Below are positions 47,101 to 59,090 of a stretch of DNA of 64,000 bases, piece by piece (within the stretch, counting starts at the first letter, position 1; each line of letters opens with the position of its first letter). The notes beneath the pieces were generated by a model, which was not told the DNA's origin, did not search any database, and saw only the letters and a list, made by a program, of their open reading frames with translations. The translations under genes were made by a program, and so were the position numbers. Origin of the DNA: Hypericum androsaemum (Eukaryota > Streptophyta > Magnoliopsida > Malpighiales > Hypericaceae). The stretch spans positions 5,245,487-5,309,486 of the forward strand of contig OZ023181.1 in NCBI GenBank assembly GCA_963995505.1. The letters run 5' to 3'.

Positions 47101-47504
47101 TGCTTCTCCTGCTTATTTTTGGGCTTCTTCCTCTTCTTGCCAGTACCACCTTCGGCGAGGTGTACCTTAGCCTCGGAGTTGGTCCTGCTGGTCTTGACTT
47201 CGGACTTTCGGTTGTCTTCTTCGATCCTTAGTCTCACGATCAGGTCTTCCAACCCCATATCCTTCCTCTTATGCTTGAGGTAGTTCTTGAAGTCCTTCCA
47301 CAGAGAGGGTAACTTCTCGATTAGAGCAGCCACCTGGAAGGATTTGCTGAGTTCCATGCCTTCGGCGTGAATCTCGTGTGCAGCTCTTGGACTTAGTCTA
47401 TGACCTTCTTGGAGTCCACCATCTAGAAGTCGAGGAACCTTCCGACGATGAATTTTTTCATCCCGGCATCCTCCATTTTGTACTTCTTCTCCAGGAAGTC
47501 CCAC
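44152..47504 (-). pseudogene. copia-3 gag-pol remnants
   Basis: Pieces in minus-strand order: 47504-46881, gag with zinc knuckle CYNCDKPDHMAKDC; 46859-46212, protease end and pre-integrase to early integrase (HDRLGHVNLSSLRKL); 46082-45666, late integrase (SANHILNKLPHKKR); 45425-45141 and 45029-44370, reverse transcriptase with [10 protein letters not shown] near 44945; 44352-44152, the end of RNase H. The pieces are separated by stops and frameshifts, so decay is greater than in copia-2. Amino-acid text is otherwise closely parallel to copia-2, which supports one family. Confidence 0.9.
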
Positions 47505-47610
47505 AATTCTTTCACAGTCTTGGTACCTGCATAGACATTGTACAGGGTGTCGTCTAAGCTATTCAAGACATAGTTACGATATAGGAAGTCGTTGTGACCT
47601 TATAGCTCTT

Positions 47611-47909
47611 CTGCGTGCGAAGTACCAAGTGCGCCACATAGCACCCATTGCGACCTGCGCACACGCATGTGCTCGTGCTCGAATGGTGCTTTGCACCATC
47701 CTCGCATGCAGCCTCGGTCAGCTCTTCAGGTGGAACATTTAATGTTACACTAGCTTGAAGCTTCTCCTTATAAACAGGAAAAATTTCCTTGCGATTTTCG
47801 ATGTGGTAATGGTTCTCCAATCCTCAGCTTAGACTTTTTAGCTTGGACTTTTCAGTTCGGACCTTTTAGCTCGGGCCAAATGCATTAATTATGCATTCAA
47901 AACCCAACA
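47611..47909 (-). repeat. copia-3 5' LTR, truncated (299 bp)
   Basis: Matches the outer part of the 3' LTR from the GTGCGCCACA block to the CAAAACCCAACA end. The inner ~700 bp and the primer region are lost, and LTR sequence joins gag directly near 47605. Confidence 0.8.
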
Positions 47910-50239
47910 TTGTAGAGGTTGAAAACCAAAATTTAATTAAATAAATTTAGTCTGTTTCCACTTATACTAACTCTAATTAATAATTATCTATTTGACTCTC
48001 TTTTTTAACATCTATTCGACTTTGATGTAACGAGGGTTGCAATGTGTGGGCTAAATTACACCCGAAATTTCTGTCAAAATATATGTGTCAGCTAAAAGCA
48101 TACGATGAAATGCAACGATAAATTAAGTTCATAGATAAAAAATATATATACTCCTGACACGAGGATGAATCTGGTAACATCTCCCGTGACTAGCCAAATT
48201 ATTTGTCTGAGATGGTCCTGAAACTCCATATTATTATTGTTCGATAATAATAATTAAAATTCCTAGATCATCAGGATCAGCGACGTAACGCTGGCCAAAA
48301 TGTGCATTATCTGCTACTTCTTTCTCCGGTTAGATTGGCTACTATCATTAATAGAGTATGCAGTATTAGTCGGAGTATGATTTGGACGTTGAATGGGGGA
48401 AGACATGCTTGGGTGTATTCATAATGCAAGGATTCAATGAGGCAGATACATAGGCATTTTTGGCACTTCACGTATAAAATAGTTAAAGGTACAATGCACA
48501 ATATATAATAGTACAATATACGATATATAATGGTGTAACATACGGCAACAATAGCATTTTTATATTAGACAGTGGTACAACATGTGACATACGATGGTGC
48601 AATATATTTTAAATATAAATTTTCAATCGTGTAAACCATGGTACAACATGCAATATCATACAGTTTGTACATCACGTAACATATAGTGATTCTTTAACAT
48701 TAGACAATGATGCAACATGCTTAGAATATAAAATTTCAAAATTACTCTTATGTAATCTTGATAGTACAATGTCATCATACTCGTAAATTCTATACTATGA
48801 TGTTGGCACTGTAAGCACTGAATCCGAACCCTTCTCCGAGTTTTGGTGGCCCAAAATTCTTCTATTTCTGTGCTCCGATCTGGAAATGCACGGACGAAAT
48901 AATCATTGCAACTTTTTAATCATGGAACTAATTTGTTGTTATTGTTGTCATGTCGCTTCCCGTTATAAATTGTAAATCACTTTAATTAAAAGGCATCAAA
49001 ATCTCTTTCGTTTTTCACGTTCTCGCTATTTTTTTTGGGTAGAACGTTCTCGCAATTTTGTACAGGCAATAGTAAAAAAGGCACGTCATCGAGTACCCCT
49101 TCAAAATCAAATAAACAAAGTAATCCTTTTCCTAAATCCCAAAGTCAGTCTCGTCTCGTGACCTTTGGATACCATTTAAAGCCGTTTGTTTCAGGCTAGT
49201 AAAGCAGGAAAAAAGAGGGAAGAAAAAAAGTAAAAAAAAAGCCATTTGTTTTAGTTTTGGCGTCACTAGTGAACTAAATGATATGGACAGTTGCTTATAA
49301 AAAAACAATGATATGGACAATTTATTTCATTCCTATTCTGCGGATAGTGAAACATGAGTATAAGTAGAGTGAATTTGGTCCATTATATAAATTAATTATT
49401 TGTTGGTTGGTGTAGTTCTTCACAAGTATGAGAAGAACCCTATTACCTTTTTTTGGGAGACTGTCCATAAAGGATAAAAGATAAAACTGGAAGATATTGG
49501 ACTGACAGAATCATTGAATCTTAAGTCCTTCATTTCTTTATAAAATATAAATTATGAAAAACGAACCTCTCAATTTTTATGTGGCCAATTTTTCCTGTTT
49601 TACAATCAGTTTGGCTTGACGGAATAATTTAGATGTTAATGTCTAAATTATTAATGGAGGCGGACCAAGCTACGAAGTATAATTGTGAGCATGGAAAAGG
49701 GGCCTGGATTACTAAATTGACAACACAAAATAGACTACCGCGCGAATGACAAATTTAAATTATAGAGATTACATAGTGGCATTTTGGAAATGCGAGTAGT
49801 GAAACCATGTTACAAATAGTAGTACTATGTTTACAAGTGATGGTACCATTTTAGTGATTAGTTCTACACCATATTGTATTTAATGGTACCATTTAGTATT
49901 TAAAAGTATTATTATTATTTATATGGTGATGTCAACTCTATTGGACACTCAATCCACTCCCAAAAGTCTATTAAGACTAACATTTAGCTATTTTTACATT
50001 TTTTTTCTGAAATGGGGAGTCATGCCAAATAAATTTCTTCAGCTTAATAGGAAGTTTTGATACCACATTCTCCAAAATAGAAAAAGATTTAGCTAACCAA
50101 TTTGGGAAAAAATACGGCGACACATTCTCATGGATTGACGTACCGTGAATGGAAATAGATTAAATTATGTGAATGCCTTTGCTTATATCAGGATCCTATA
50201 CCCAACAATCCTCTAACAATCTTTAGCTTAGTCAAGATG
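47910..50239. other. AT-rich intergenic DNA with degenerate short repeats
   Basis: No gene is recognised. About 48480-48740 contains loosely repeated GGTACAACATACGATAT-like units of variable length. Elsewhere only low-complexity A/T tracts. Confidence 0.5.
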
Positions 50240-50380
50240 CCGCTGGACGGATGTTTTTTTTCCAAATTTAACATCCGAACAAAAAAGTCAGATCTTGGTC
50301 CAAGATCCAACAAAAAAAGCGGATGTTGGTCGATAAGAGTATAAAGACCAGAATCTGACTTTTTTTAGCCACAGAACCAT
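50240..50380. repeat. Subterminal-type motif cluster (GATCTTGGTCCAAGATC)
   Basis: AAAAAAGTCAGATCTTGGTC and its partial inverted versions occur here in a T/A-rich setting. A related, more repeated cluster lies at 58120-58270. Such repeated short motifs are typical of Mutator-like or CACTA element ends, but no target duplication was found. Confidence 0.4.
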
Positions 50381-50452
50381 TTATCCCCTTTCGCATTTTA
50401 TCGTCTCGCCATTTGTCAGCTCGCCTTTCTTCCGCTCGCCTCCGCCTCTCGT

Positions 50453-50484
50453 CGCCTCGCCTCGCCTCGCCTCGCCTCGCCTCG
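50453..50484. repeat. CGCCT pentanucleotide microsatellite
   Basis: Six consecutive CGCCT units within a C-rich stretch (50400-50580), followed by TTAATTAG-rich low-complexity DNA to about 50740. Confidence 0.9.
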
Positions 50485-50579
50485 TTCGCTCGCTCGCCAT
50501 CACCTCCGCCTCGCCTCCACTCGTTCGCTCGCTCGCCTCTGTGACAGCCTCTAATCGGTCGCAGGTCACTCGCCCCTCG

Positions 50580-51173
50580 CCGGTCGTCATCGGTTAATTA
50601 GGTAAATTTGTTAATTAGTTAATTTAATTAATTAATTAGTTAATTGTCTTGGTTAATTGGTTATGTTGATGTTAGTTTATTGGTTATTGTTGATGTTGGT
50701 TAATTGTCTTGGTTAATTGTTGATGTTATTATTGGTTAATTAATTAATTTTAACCGAATCAAAGTTCGACCGGTCCAACCAAAGTACAGTCTCACCAGTT
50801 TCACCGAATTATGGCCAGACTGGTTCGACCAATTCATGGTTCAACCAGTTCGACTAAAATGTGATTCGACCAAATTGAGGTCCGATCAGTCCGTCCGCGT
50901 AGTTAAAAACCTTGGTTGTTGATATTGGTGTTACTTAGATTAGGTTAATTACGATATTTATATTTTTTTATGATATTAAAGTGATAATTGATTAAGTACG
51001 AATTATTAAAAAATATAACTCAACAAAGCCATAAATGTTATATTAATTGATAACTATATTTGAATTAAAATTTTGATCAATGTGCTAGTTGTTAAATGCT
51101 TAATATTGTTGGATTTGATTATTTTGTTAATATGTAGGTAAGTACAATTGTATGTTTATTGTGTTGTGTAGAT
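50580..51173. other. Low-complexity DNA upstream of the mobile-domain gene
   Basis: TTAATTAG and GTTGATGTTGG-like short repeats up to 50740, then degenerate GGTTCGACCAATTC-type repeats (50755-50900). Related GACC-rich text occurs at 58640-58930. No gene. Confidence 0.5.
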
Positions 51174-52760
51174 ATGGATGTACAGCCATACAGACATCTT
51201 CTAGGGGATGGAGGACCCTTAGATTCGACAGTATTAGTGCACCAGGATGTGTACCGTTCACAGAAGGTGTGGAACTGTGAGGTTCGTGAAGGGATCAATG
51301 ATAGTTTTGACAATTTGTTGAAGATCCACTGACAAAGATGGAAGGTGTCTCTTGTACAGAACGAGGCCTTTATAGCCTATATGAAGGAGGCAGGTTTCTG
51401 GGATGTGTGGTGTATTGGCTGGGTCATTCTCGAAACGGCATTTGTTACAGCCTTGGTGGAGCGATGGCGGCCTGAGACACACACGTTCCATATGCCAGTG
51501 GGTGAGATGACTGTTACTCTCCAAGACGTTGCTGTTTTGTTCGGGCTTCCTATTGATGGATACCCAGTAACAGGGCTGCAGACACCTCCCCAGTGGCACG
51601 AATTGGGCATACGCCTGTTTGGCATTAACCCGGCGGATACCCCAGGATTGGTGTGGACAAACCAAATTGCCCTTAAATGGTTCGAGGACCATTTTGACCC
51701 TACTACTATCCCGATTGATGTTGGTGATGAGGTCTGAAATGATATGTTCGAGCAAACATATTGTGACTTATCAGATGTATACTTTCTTCCGAGTCCAGTG
51801 ATGCGAGTCAACACTTACTGGTTGCCACTTCTCGAGAATATAGAGGCAATTGGTACTTACAGCTGGGGTAGTACGTGTTTGTCACACATGTACATCCATT
51901 TATGTAAAGCCACTAGCTCGACAAAAAAACTTATTGTCGGGGCTATGACGCTGGTATGTATGTGGGCTTGGGAACAGATCATCCCAAATTGTCCAGTTTT
52001 GTTAAATCCGGCAGTGCAACAATCTGGTCAAACACTGGGCATCAGGTACAAATCACTACTTAATACGCTTTAATTGTGAATAACATTCTAGACTTGACGT
52101 AGTATATTTGCATTTTGTAGGTGGAGTGGTAAAATAAATAGAGATGCATGCAAAAAAATAACAACCGTATCTATTTACAGACGCAGGTTGGACGAGCTCA
52201 GAAACTCGGATGTAAGTAATTTATAAATTAAATTGTCATGAATAGTTTTGACTTAAATTTCCATTTGTTAAAGTTAATTTAGGTTAATTAGTGAATTTGT
52301 TGATTTTCACCACCTCTGATTCTATGAGTGTGTGCATTTATTGCATGTTGTATGGATATCGTACAACGACGAGATCCTTGGCAATCTCCCGGCAATATGC
52401 CATTGTGATCGTGGCTTGTGGTTGGCACGAATCCCGTTGATATATTTTTTTAATGTGGAGTGACATTATCCTGATCGAGTGTTACGACCGTTCAGATTAC
52501 TCTAGGGTATTTCGGTTAGACCTGAGATCGATGAGGCGACACATAGTCAAGTGGACGGTCGAGGTCAGGCTAGCCAAAATTGGGATGCTATTTACGAAGG
52601 CCATGTGAAGATATGGGTAGAATTTTGGACAAGATATGTGTATCAAGGAGTACCTGCATCACCGTATATCCATTATCATGATGGATATATGGATTGGTAC
52701 AGGAAGATTACTCGGCGATTCATTAGCCCTGCTAGCGCAATGTTGCACATGAGTGTAAGT

Positions 52761-52809
<49 letters not shown>

Positions 52810-53039
52810 CAATATTATTATTTGCCTAATGATGTTCCACAATGTTAATGATCATATGATTTTATTTGTAGGCAGATGCTGTTGAACATATACGCCACAG
52901 GTATTTAGATATTTCTGATATTCAGAATTTGTCTGAGGCTGCTCTTGGGTTTGCCGGCGAGCAGAAACGGTACCTTGGTCTCAAGGACAGCCAGCAACCT
53001 GTTACACAGGCAGATCACATGACATATGAAATTTCATAA
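51174..53039 (+). pseudogene. Plant mobile domain (PMD, MAIN-like) gene, broken
   Basis: Reconstructed exons: 51174-52045, 52121-52211, about 52345-52754 and 52872-53039. Exons 1 to 2 join in frame (AG|G) with GT/AG signals, and the frame ends at TAA 53037-53039. The protein text matches the plant mobile domain: GFWDVWCIGWVILETAF, VTLQDVAVLFGLPIDGYPV, LCKATSSTKKLIVGAMTLV, YRRRLDEL, then PEIDEATHSQVDG. Such domains occur in MAIN/MAIL proteins and in many transposon-borne genes. Three in-frame stops interrupt it: TGA 51330-51332, TGA 51735-51737 and a TAG near 52503. Otherwise the frame is preserved, so the decay is recent. The flanking transposon motifs suggest a mobile-element copy rather than a host MAIN gene. 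The acceptor of exon 3 is uncertain. Confidence 0.85.
52763..52806. repeat. (AT)n microsatellite in an intron of the PMD gene
   Basis: About 22 uninterrupted AT dinucleotides, starting 8 bp after the exon 3 donor GTAAGT. The long pure run predicts length variation between individuals. Confidence 0.95.
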
Positions 53040-53403
53040 TCAGAGAGGATATCCATTGTTAGACGTAAAATAGAGAGCGCATCTATTGGTCGCAAGGTTG
53101 CTTCAGCATGTGGACTTGCTAGTTGGGGTCCGATGGAGATCGGAGGAAAGATGCCAATCAAGTTCGAAAGCTCGAGCTTGGGGCTGGCTCCAAGTGATTG
53201 AACAAAAAGGAAGAGAAAAAGTTGAGATGGTATTATTGATGGCGATTGTATCTATGGTTCGAGGTGGAGTCGGTGGAGTCAAATTGGTTTCGCGAGTTCT
53301 CATGGTTCTTCATATGGCGGTGTTTCGTCAAAGTGGAGTTTGTTAAAATTCAAGTGTAGCTTCATGGTTCGTCCACAGGATAATTTCTCACCAAGGTGGA
53401 GAT

Positions 53404-53685
53404 TGTTGGGAACGAGTGGCAAGAAATAGGAAAGCATGAGACTTATTTCCTATTCTATTCAGACTCCTAGTTGGATTATATTTTGGACTCCTAATTTGAC
53501 CTAGATAGCTTACTTGATGTACAAGGGTTTGCCTTTATATAAGGGCATGTTACCTTAAGGTTTTGTAATGGCTTTGTGACTCAGATCCATCAATAAAGGT
53601 TATCCTTTCTCACTGTAGACGTATGCATTAGGCCGAACCACGTAATCTCTTGCGTATTGTTCTCGAAGTTGCTGAATTCTTAACA
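53404..53685 (+). mobile_element. LTR-retrotransposon remnant: probable lone 3' LTR
   Basis: The segment begins TGTTGGGAACGAG directly after a purine-rich CAAGGTGGAGAT tract and ends CTTAACA. That gives TGTT...AACA ends and a tract as found before copia 3' LTRs. Promoter-like TTTATATAAGGGC (53534) and AATAAAGG (53592) lie inside at LTR-typical positions. The preceding 53040-53403 may be internal element DNA but shows no pol domain. No partner LTR was found in the window. Confidence 0.6.
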
Positions 53686-54449
53686 TGCTCACTGTTTATG
53701 ATTATAAGATTTGCACGATGGCAAAGTTGAAGTGGAGGAACAAATTTTGTTTGGTAAAAAATACTCGGTATTTAAATATTTATTAGGTTGATCAATTATA
53801 ATAAAGTTTTTCCCCTATCACATTTTAACACTGCTACATTTTAAGATTTAAACTCGAGATACGTAGTTAAATTAGAATAATCTATTGTCGGTTGATCTAA
53901 CTAGCCATGGTAGAAACAATTTGGTAGGCAAACAAGCCAATACCCGTTTGTACTGGTCAGTTTTTTGAGCTGTCGAGTGAGGATTGCTCTATCTCTTAAG
54001 AAAGGGGAGTACTCTCTGATTAAGCCGCGTGATGCGCAAAAAAGAAAGTTTGCATCACTCTTTTGGGTGGGCCTTTCAAATGCCATGTGTCCTTGTGCGA
54101 GGCTAACATTATAGGCATGTGCTGAGATGAGTGGTTTCATGTACAATGGAAGTCCACACCACTTTTAGGTCTTATTTTGGATGGAAGTCCCACAATCACA
54201 AGAAGGCTCCAGACCCAATTCCTACTTAATTTGGTCCCCCACTTCATACGCAAAATTGAAAGAAAAATTATATATCAAAGAAAGATGATCTAAGTGATAA
54301 AATATTTGGATGTTGGATTTAAGTCTTATGAATGTAAATGATATCATTGTCAGAGCTGCTCCTAAAATATAATCCGATAATACTCGACGCTAGGAAAAAA
54401 AAGCAAATTGGGTTTTTTTTCTTTTTCAATTCCTTTTATTTTTGAATGC
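53686..54449. other. Intergenic DNA, no gene seen
   Basis: AT-rich, with frames below 82 codons and no domain. The left edge of the following LINE could not be fixed by a target duplication. Confidence 0.45.
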
Positions 54450-57400
54450 GGCAGATTGGTTGGGACTAGTGTTGATTGCAGTGTGCTTGCGGTCTATGGC
54501 CCTACCAATATGGTTGATAAACTCTCTACCTAGTCAGAGCTTAAAGGCCTCAGAGACGCGGCCTTGAACTCGGTGTGGGTTGGATTAGGAGACTTTAATG
54601 CCGTGCTTTGTCGGGAGGAACGAAGGGGAAGTACTTCTACTGGGCTCGGCGCCTCCAGGCACTTTAGGCAGCTGCTGGATGATATGGGGCTCATTGACTT
54701 ACCGCTAATTGGGATAAGATATACTTGGAGAAGCACCGAGTCTACCGGTCGCTTATATAGGTTCTTGGTCTCCCCAAGCTGGCTGTAATTATTTCCAGAC
54801 TGCAGCCAATTAGGGTTGTGTAAAGGCGAATCGGACCACAACCCAGTTCTGTTGCGGCCTAGAGATTTTGATTGGGGCCCACGCCCTTCCGTTTCTTTTT
54901 GGCCTGGCTGGAGGATCCGGACTCCAAGGGTAAGTTGGCTAGCTGGTGGAGCGAACTTGACGCGGTGACTTGGGGACCAAATAGAATTTTTTACAAGTTG
55001 AGCTTACTCAAAAAGAAAATTGTAGAAGGATGGTATGGTTCCCTCGGTGGTCTTGAGCATGACATAAGGGGCTTAGAGTTGGAGATTGACACATTGGATA
55101 ATTTAGAAGAAGAGGTGGATTTTATCTTACGAACAAAGAGTAAGAAGAAGAGGCGCTCGACAGGAGTTGGGTAGAAAGCAAGGCACCTTGGAATCCTTCT
55201 GGAGACAAAAGGCACGAGTCAACTCGGGGAAGCAGGTGGATAAAAACACTAGGTAATCCACCTGGTGACGAAGATGCGGAACAAGGCAAACTATATTGGG
55301 CAGTTACTTACAGAAAAGGGCATCGTAGACAACCCGGCTAGCATTAGAGAGGCGGTGGTTGATCATTTTGAAAAGTAGTACAGTGAAGTGAGTTGGGCTA
55401 GACCGGAGCTTGACATAGGCATGTTCTCCAAACTCCCCAATGAGGATAAAGCTGAGTTGGAAGATGTCTGAAGCTGTGATGGTGAGAAGGCTTCCGGGCC
55501 GGACGGGTTCAGCTTCTCATTCTTTAAGGAATGCTGGGAGTTGATTAAGGCTGACCTCATTTGTTTTGTTGCCAATTTTTTTAGGTCCTCTTCCTTGATT
55601 CCCCAGGTGAAGGCATCTTTTATCACCCTCGTGGCGAAGAAGGTGGGCACCAGAAAGCTAAATGAGTTCAGACCTATTTCTCTGGTCGGGTCACTTTACA
55701 AAGTTGTGGCCAAAATTCTCGCTAACAGGATGCGGCGGGTTATTGATTCGGTAGTGAGCCATGAACAGTTTGCATTTGTTAGTGGGAGGTAAATCACAGA
55801 TAACGTGTTGATTTGTAGTGAAGTGGTGGAGTATCTGAAGAAGTCTAATTCAGATGGGGTGCTGGTCAAGTGGGACTTTTAAAAAGCCTTTGACTGTATT
55901 TCGTGGGATTAGTTGGAGAGCACATTGGAGGCAATGAACTTTGGTCCAAGGTTTAAAGGTTGGATTATGAGTTGTGTATGCGGTGCAGCTTCCTCGATCC
56001 TCATCAATGGCTCGCCTACTCTGTTGATCCGAATGGAGAAAGGACTCAGGCAGGGGGATCCCCTTTCCCCATTCTTGTTTATTATTATGGAGGAGGGTTT
56101 AAGGAGGCTAATCAAGAGAGCCGACTCATTGGGGCTGATCCGAGGGTTGTGTATTCTGGGTTGCTTGAGAGGTTGTGCCTTCTTCAGTTTGCCGATGATA
56201 CTTTACTGTTCTCCAGTGGTGATGATGCTAGTATTCGCAACCGGAAGCATGTCCTTCTTCTATTCTCCCTTGTGTCCGGTCTTTTGCTAAATTTTGAGAA
56301 GTGTTGTATCATCGGAGTGAACACCAGCCTAGACAACCTCGCTGGATAGGCTGGCTTATAGGGTTGCAGGACGCAAGGGCTACCCTTCAAATTTCTTGGG
56401 ATGCCAATTGGACGTTTGATACGGAGAGTAGCTCATTGGGAGGACATAATGGTGTGCTTGGATAGGAGGCTGGCCACATGGAAGGGGAATATGCTCTCGT
56501 TAGGTGGGAGAGTCACGCTCGCTAAGTCGATACTTTCTTACATTCCCATCTACTACTTATCATTGTTCAAGGCCTCTAAAGGTGTTCTGGAGGCGATAGA
56601 GGCAAGGATTAGAAGTTTTATTTTGTCCGGTGATCAGGATAAAAAGCTCATCTTTGTGTCTAGGCATCAAGTATGGGCCCCGGTAGAAAGTGGGGGGATG
56701 GGTGTGACAAGGCTAGATATTAAGAACGACACCCTCCTTTTAAAGTGGATGGGGAGATATCTTACGGAGCCAAACTCCATTTGGGTCAGAGTTATTAGGG
56801 GTATCCATGGCCCTCCCTCTACTGACTCTCTGTTCCCATTATTTTATATTGCTGGCAACCTTAGGTCAAAGGGAGTTTGGGCTACTGCTTGGAAGTTGGC
56901 AATCTCGGATTCCCTTATTGCGAAGATGTGGAGAAGTTGTGTTGGTGTTACACTGGGTACTAGAGACAGGTTCTCCTTTTGGAACGACCCCTGGTTCCAT
57001 TCCAATACCATCAGTTCTCGTTTTCCCCAGCTTTTTAGCATTACTGCTAGGCAGGAGGCGGTGGTATGTGAGGCTGGTTATTGGTCTGACGGTGAGTGGG
57101 TTTGGAATATCAACTGGCATAGGAGAAGATTTGCTTGGGAGGAGGAGGCTGAAGTGGAGCTAAAAAGGCTGTTGGCACCCCTAGCTCCGAGACCCACCTC
57201 GGATGATCACTTCTGTTGGACCCCAGACCCTTCTTGTGGATTTACGGTCAATTGCCTCTATGTGAAGATGTTCGAAGGCTTCTCATTCTCCTCGCCAAAG
57301 GTTCTCCGGTTTTGCTTTTCTAAACTCATTCCTCATTAAGTCAGCTACTTCTTATGGATGGTGTTACAAAGAAAGATCAAGATGCGTGACAACCTTTTGC

Positions 57401-57969
57401 GCGTTGGCATAATTGAGTTGGCGTATGCGGGATGTGTGTTGTGCAGGGCTGACCTGGAATCCTCAGACCATATCTTCTTGCAGTGCAGTTTTGTTGCTAA
57501 GGTATGAAACCTATTCTTCCAAAAGATTGGTGCTAGCTAATGTATAAAGGCTTCTACCTGTAGATTCATAGATGATTGGCTTAGGCTAGTGCCCAAGGGT
57601 GGATCCAAGAAGGTGTGGTATGTTGTATTTACTGCGTGTTGCTGGTGTATATGGAGAATAAGGGTCAAGTACATTTTCGAAGGAAAGCCGGTGGATTTTG
57701 GCGACCTGATGAGATCCATCTTCAAGTCAATTGAAGATTGGTGCAATTGGGCCGGACTTTATAGGGACTTTCAAGGGCAGAACATGTGTATCGTGATTGA
57801 CTCCTGGAGATCTGATATGTAGTTAGTGATCTATTGTGTAATGCTTCTATGTTTTGGTGTAGTGATGGAGAAGAGGTTATTGTGCTCTGTTTCTGTCTCT
57901 GTAATAGAGCCATAGCTATACTTGTACAAACCTCTTTCAAGATGAATAATATACCCTACTGTTAAAAAA
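54450..57969 (+). mobile_element. L1-type LINE, 5'-truncated (LINE-2)
   Basis: ORF2-type coding starts inside the endonuclease domain and continues through reverse transcriptase to the C-terminal zinc-binding domain. It ends in a short poly(A), TTAAAAAAAGG, at 57961-57971. About 3.5 kb remain. No convincing target duplication was found, so the left border is approximate. Confidence 0.85.
54474..57822 (+). pseudogene. LINE-2 endonuclease/reverse transcriptase, broken
   Basis: The endonuclease part reads VYGPTNMVDKLST, then a TAG (near 54531), then WVGLGDFNAVLCREERRG with the conserved GDFN block. RT begins near 55490 (KASGPDGFSFSFFK in decayed form). 55541-55792 gives FRPISLVGSLYKVVAKILANR. 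55913-56150 gives LRQGDPLSPFLF. After a frame change, 56150-56349 gives LQFADDTLLFSSG with intact FADD. 56401-57339 continues LSLGGRVTLAKSILS into the thumb region. 57350-57822 covers the zinc-binding domain and tail. There are at least four stops and two frameshifts. Confidence 0.88.
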
Positions 57970-58109
57970 AGGTTAATAAGTATAGCAATGTGCAAGACAC
58001 TAGTCCAGAGTTTCATGTTCATCAAATAAAATATCTGAATGATGTTACTATTCACCAGATTTTGTAAAAAAAGTGTTCAAATTTTAGATATTTTGGATTC
58101 AGTGTCCAT

Positions 58110-58270
58110 GTGGGACGAACTTTTTTTTTCCAGATCTTGGATCAAGATCTGACTTTTTTAGTCAGATTGACCAAGATCTGACTTTTTTTATCGAATCTTG
58201 GTCCATATCTGAAATCTGCACTTTTTTTGTCGGATCTTGGTCGATATCTGAAATCTGCTTTTACAGATTT
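58110..58270. repeat. Repeated ATCTGACTTTTTT / GATCTTGGTC motif cluster
   Basis: Four spaced copies of a TCTTGGTC(C/G)ATATCTGA(A/C)-like unit, each followed by a T-run. Related to 50240-50380. It may be the end of a Mutator-like element belonging either to the PMD gene upstream or to the transposase pseudogene downstream. Confidence 0.45.
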
Positions 58271-59090
58271 CGGATATGGATTACCCCCTATATAATTGAC
58301 CGTGAGCAAACGTTTCTTCATTCAACCATCCTCTCTGCCTTTCATTTTTCTCATCCTCTCTGCCGACCAACTTTCAGCTAATTAATTAGCTTAAATATTT
58401 TGTTTTATATGTAGAGCCTGCTTATAAATTATGAATAATTTGACTATTTTAGTTCATACGATATACGTAATGTAAGAGAATGTTAAGAATACTTTATCTA
58501 TTTTAGTGGATATTTTTTTTAGATATATGAGATGTATGAGAATTATGAGAAGAAATATTTAGAAAAAAATCATCGTCATTTCTCAACTTTTCTCAAAATA
58601 TTTATAATGTCACGAATACCATTGTTTTAGAAAATAAAAAAATAAACTGACCAACCCGCCCGTTCCGACCCTGGCATATTCTTCGAGTGTGTTAAGTGAT
58701 TTATTTGAAATTTTGTGGGTTGGGTTGGGAATAATATGGTCGGATTGGGTGGTCTGATTCAAAAATTGACCAGTCCGACCAGTTATATGTTTTTTTAAAT
58801 TTTTTGGGTTGGCTGGGTAATTTCTGGTCAAACTGGGTGGTCTGGTAAAAAAAGTGACCAACCCTTATGGTTAGACCAAATTTAGTCTGGTTCTTAAGGT
58901 GGTCGGCTTAGCAACTCCTAAGACGGCTGTTGTTAACTTCACGGACCATAGGCCACACTACTGGTCGGACCAAAATTTTAAAAATGATGGAGAAGAATGT
59001 TTGTTTATATGACATATTCATTAATATAAATAATGTTTTATTCTGCTAATATAGAATCACATGTTGTTTTCTTTTATTGTAGTGTTAATA
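58271..59090. other. Leader or intergenic DNA before the MuDR-like pseudogene
   Basis: No coding region. GACCAACC/GGTCGG-type degenerate repeats at 58640-58930 resemble those upstream of the PMD gene. A splice-acceptor-like TTTTATTGTAG precedes the ATG at 59091. Confidence 0.45.

Larger units (their letters stand above)
42464..47909 (-). mobile_element. Rearranged Ty1/copia element of the copia-2 family (copia-3)
   Basis: Read on the minus strand. The 3' LTR is 42464-43488 and a polypurine tract (minus GTGGGGGAT) is at 43489-43500. Broken gag-pol occupies 44152-47600, and a partial 5' LTR is 47611-47909. Both LTRs share the outer end, which reads CAAAACCCAACA on the plus strand. The flanks TTATT (42459-42463) and TTGTA (47910-47914) do not match. 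The first part of gag, the leader and the LTR end are missing at 47600-47611. Deletion or recombination between elements after insertion explains both facts. Confidence 0.88.
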
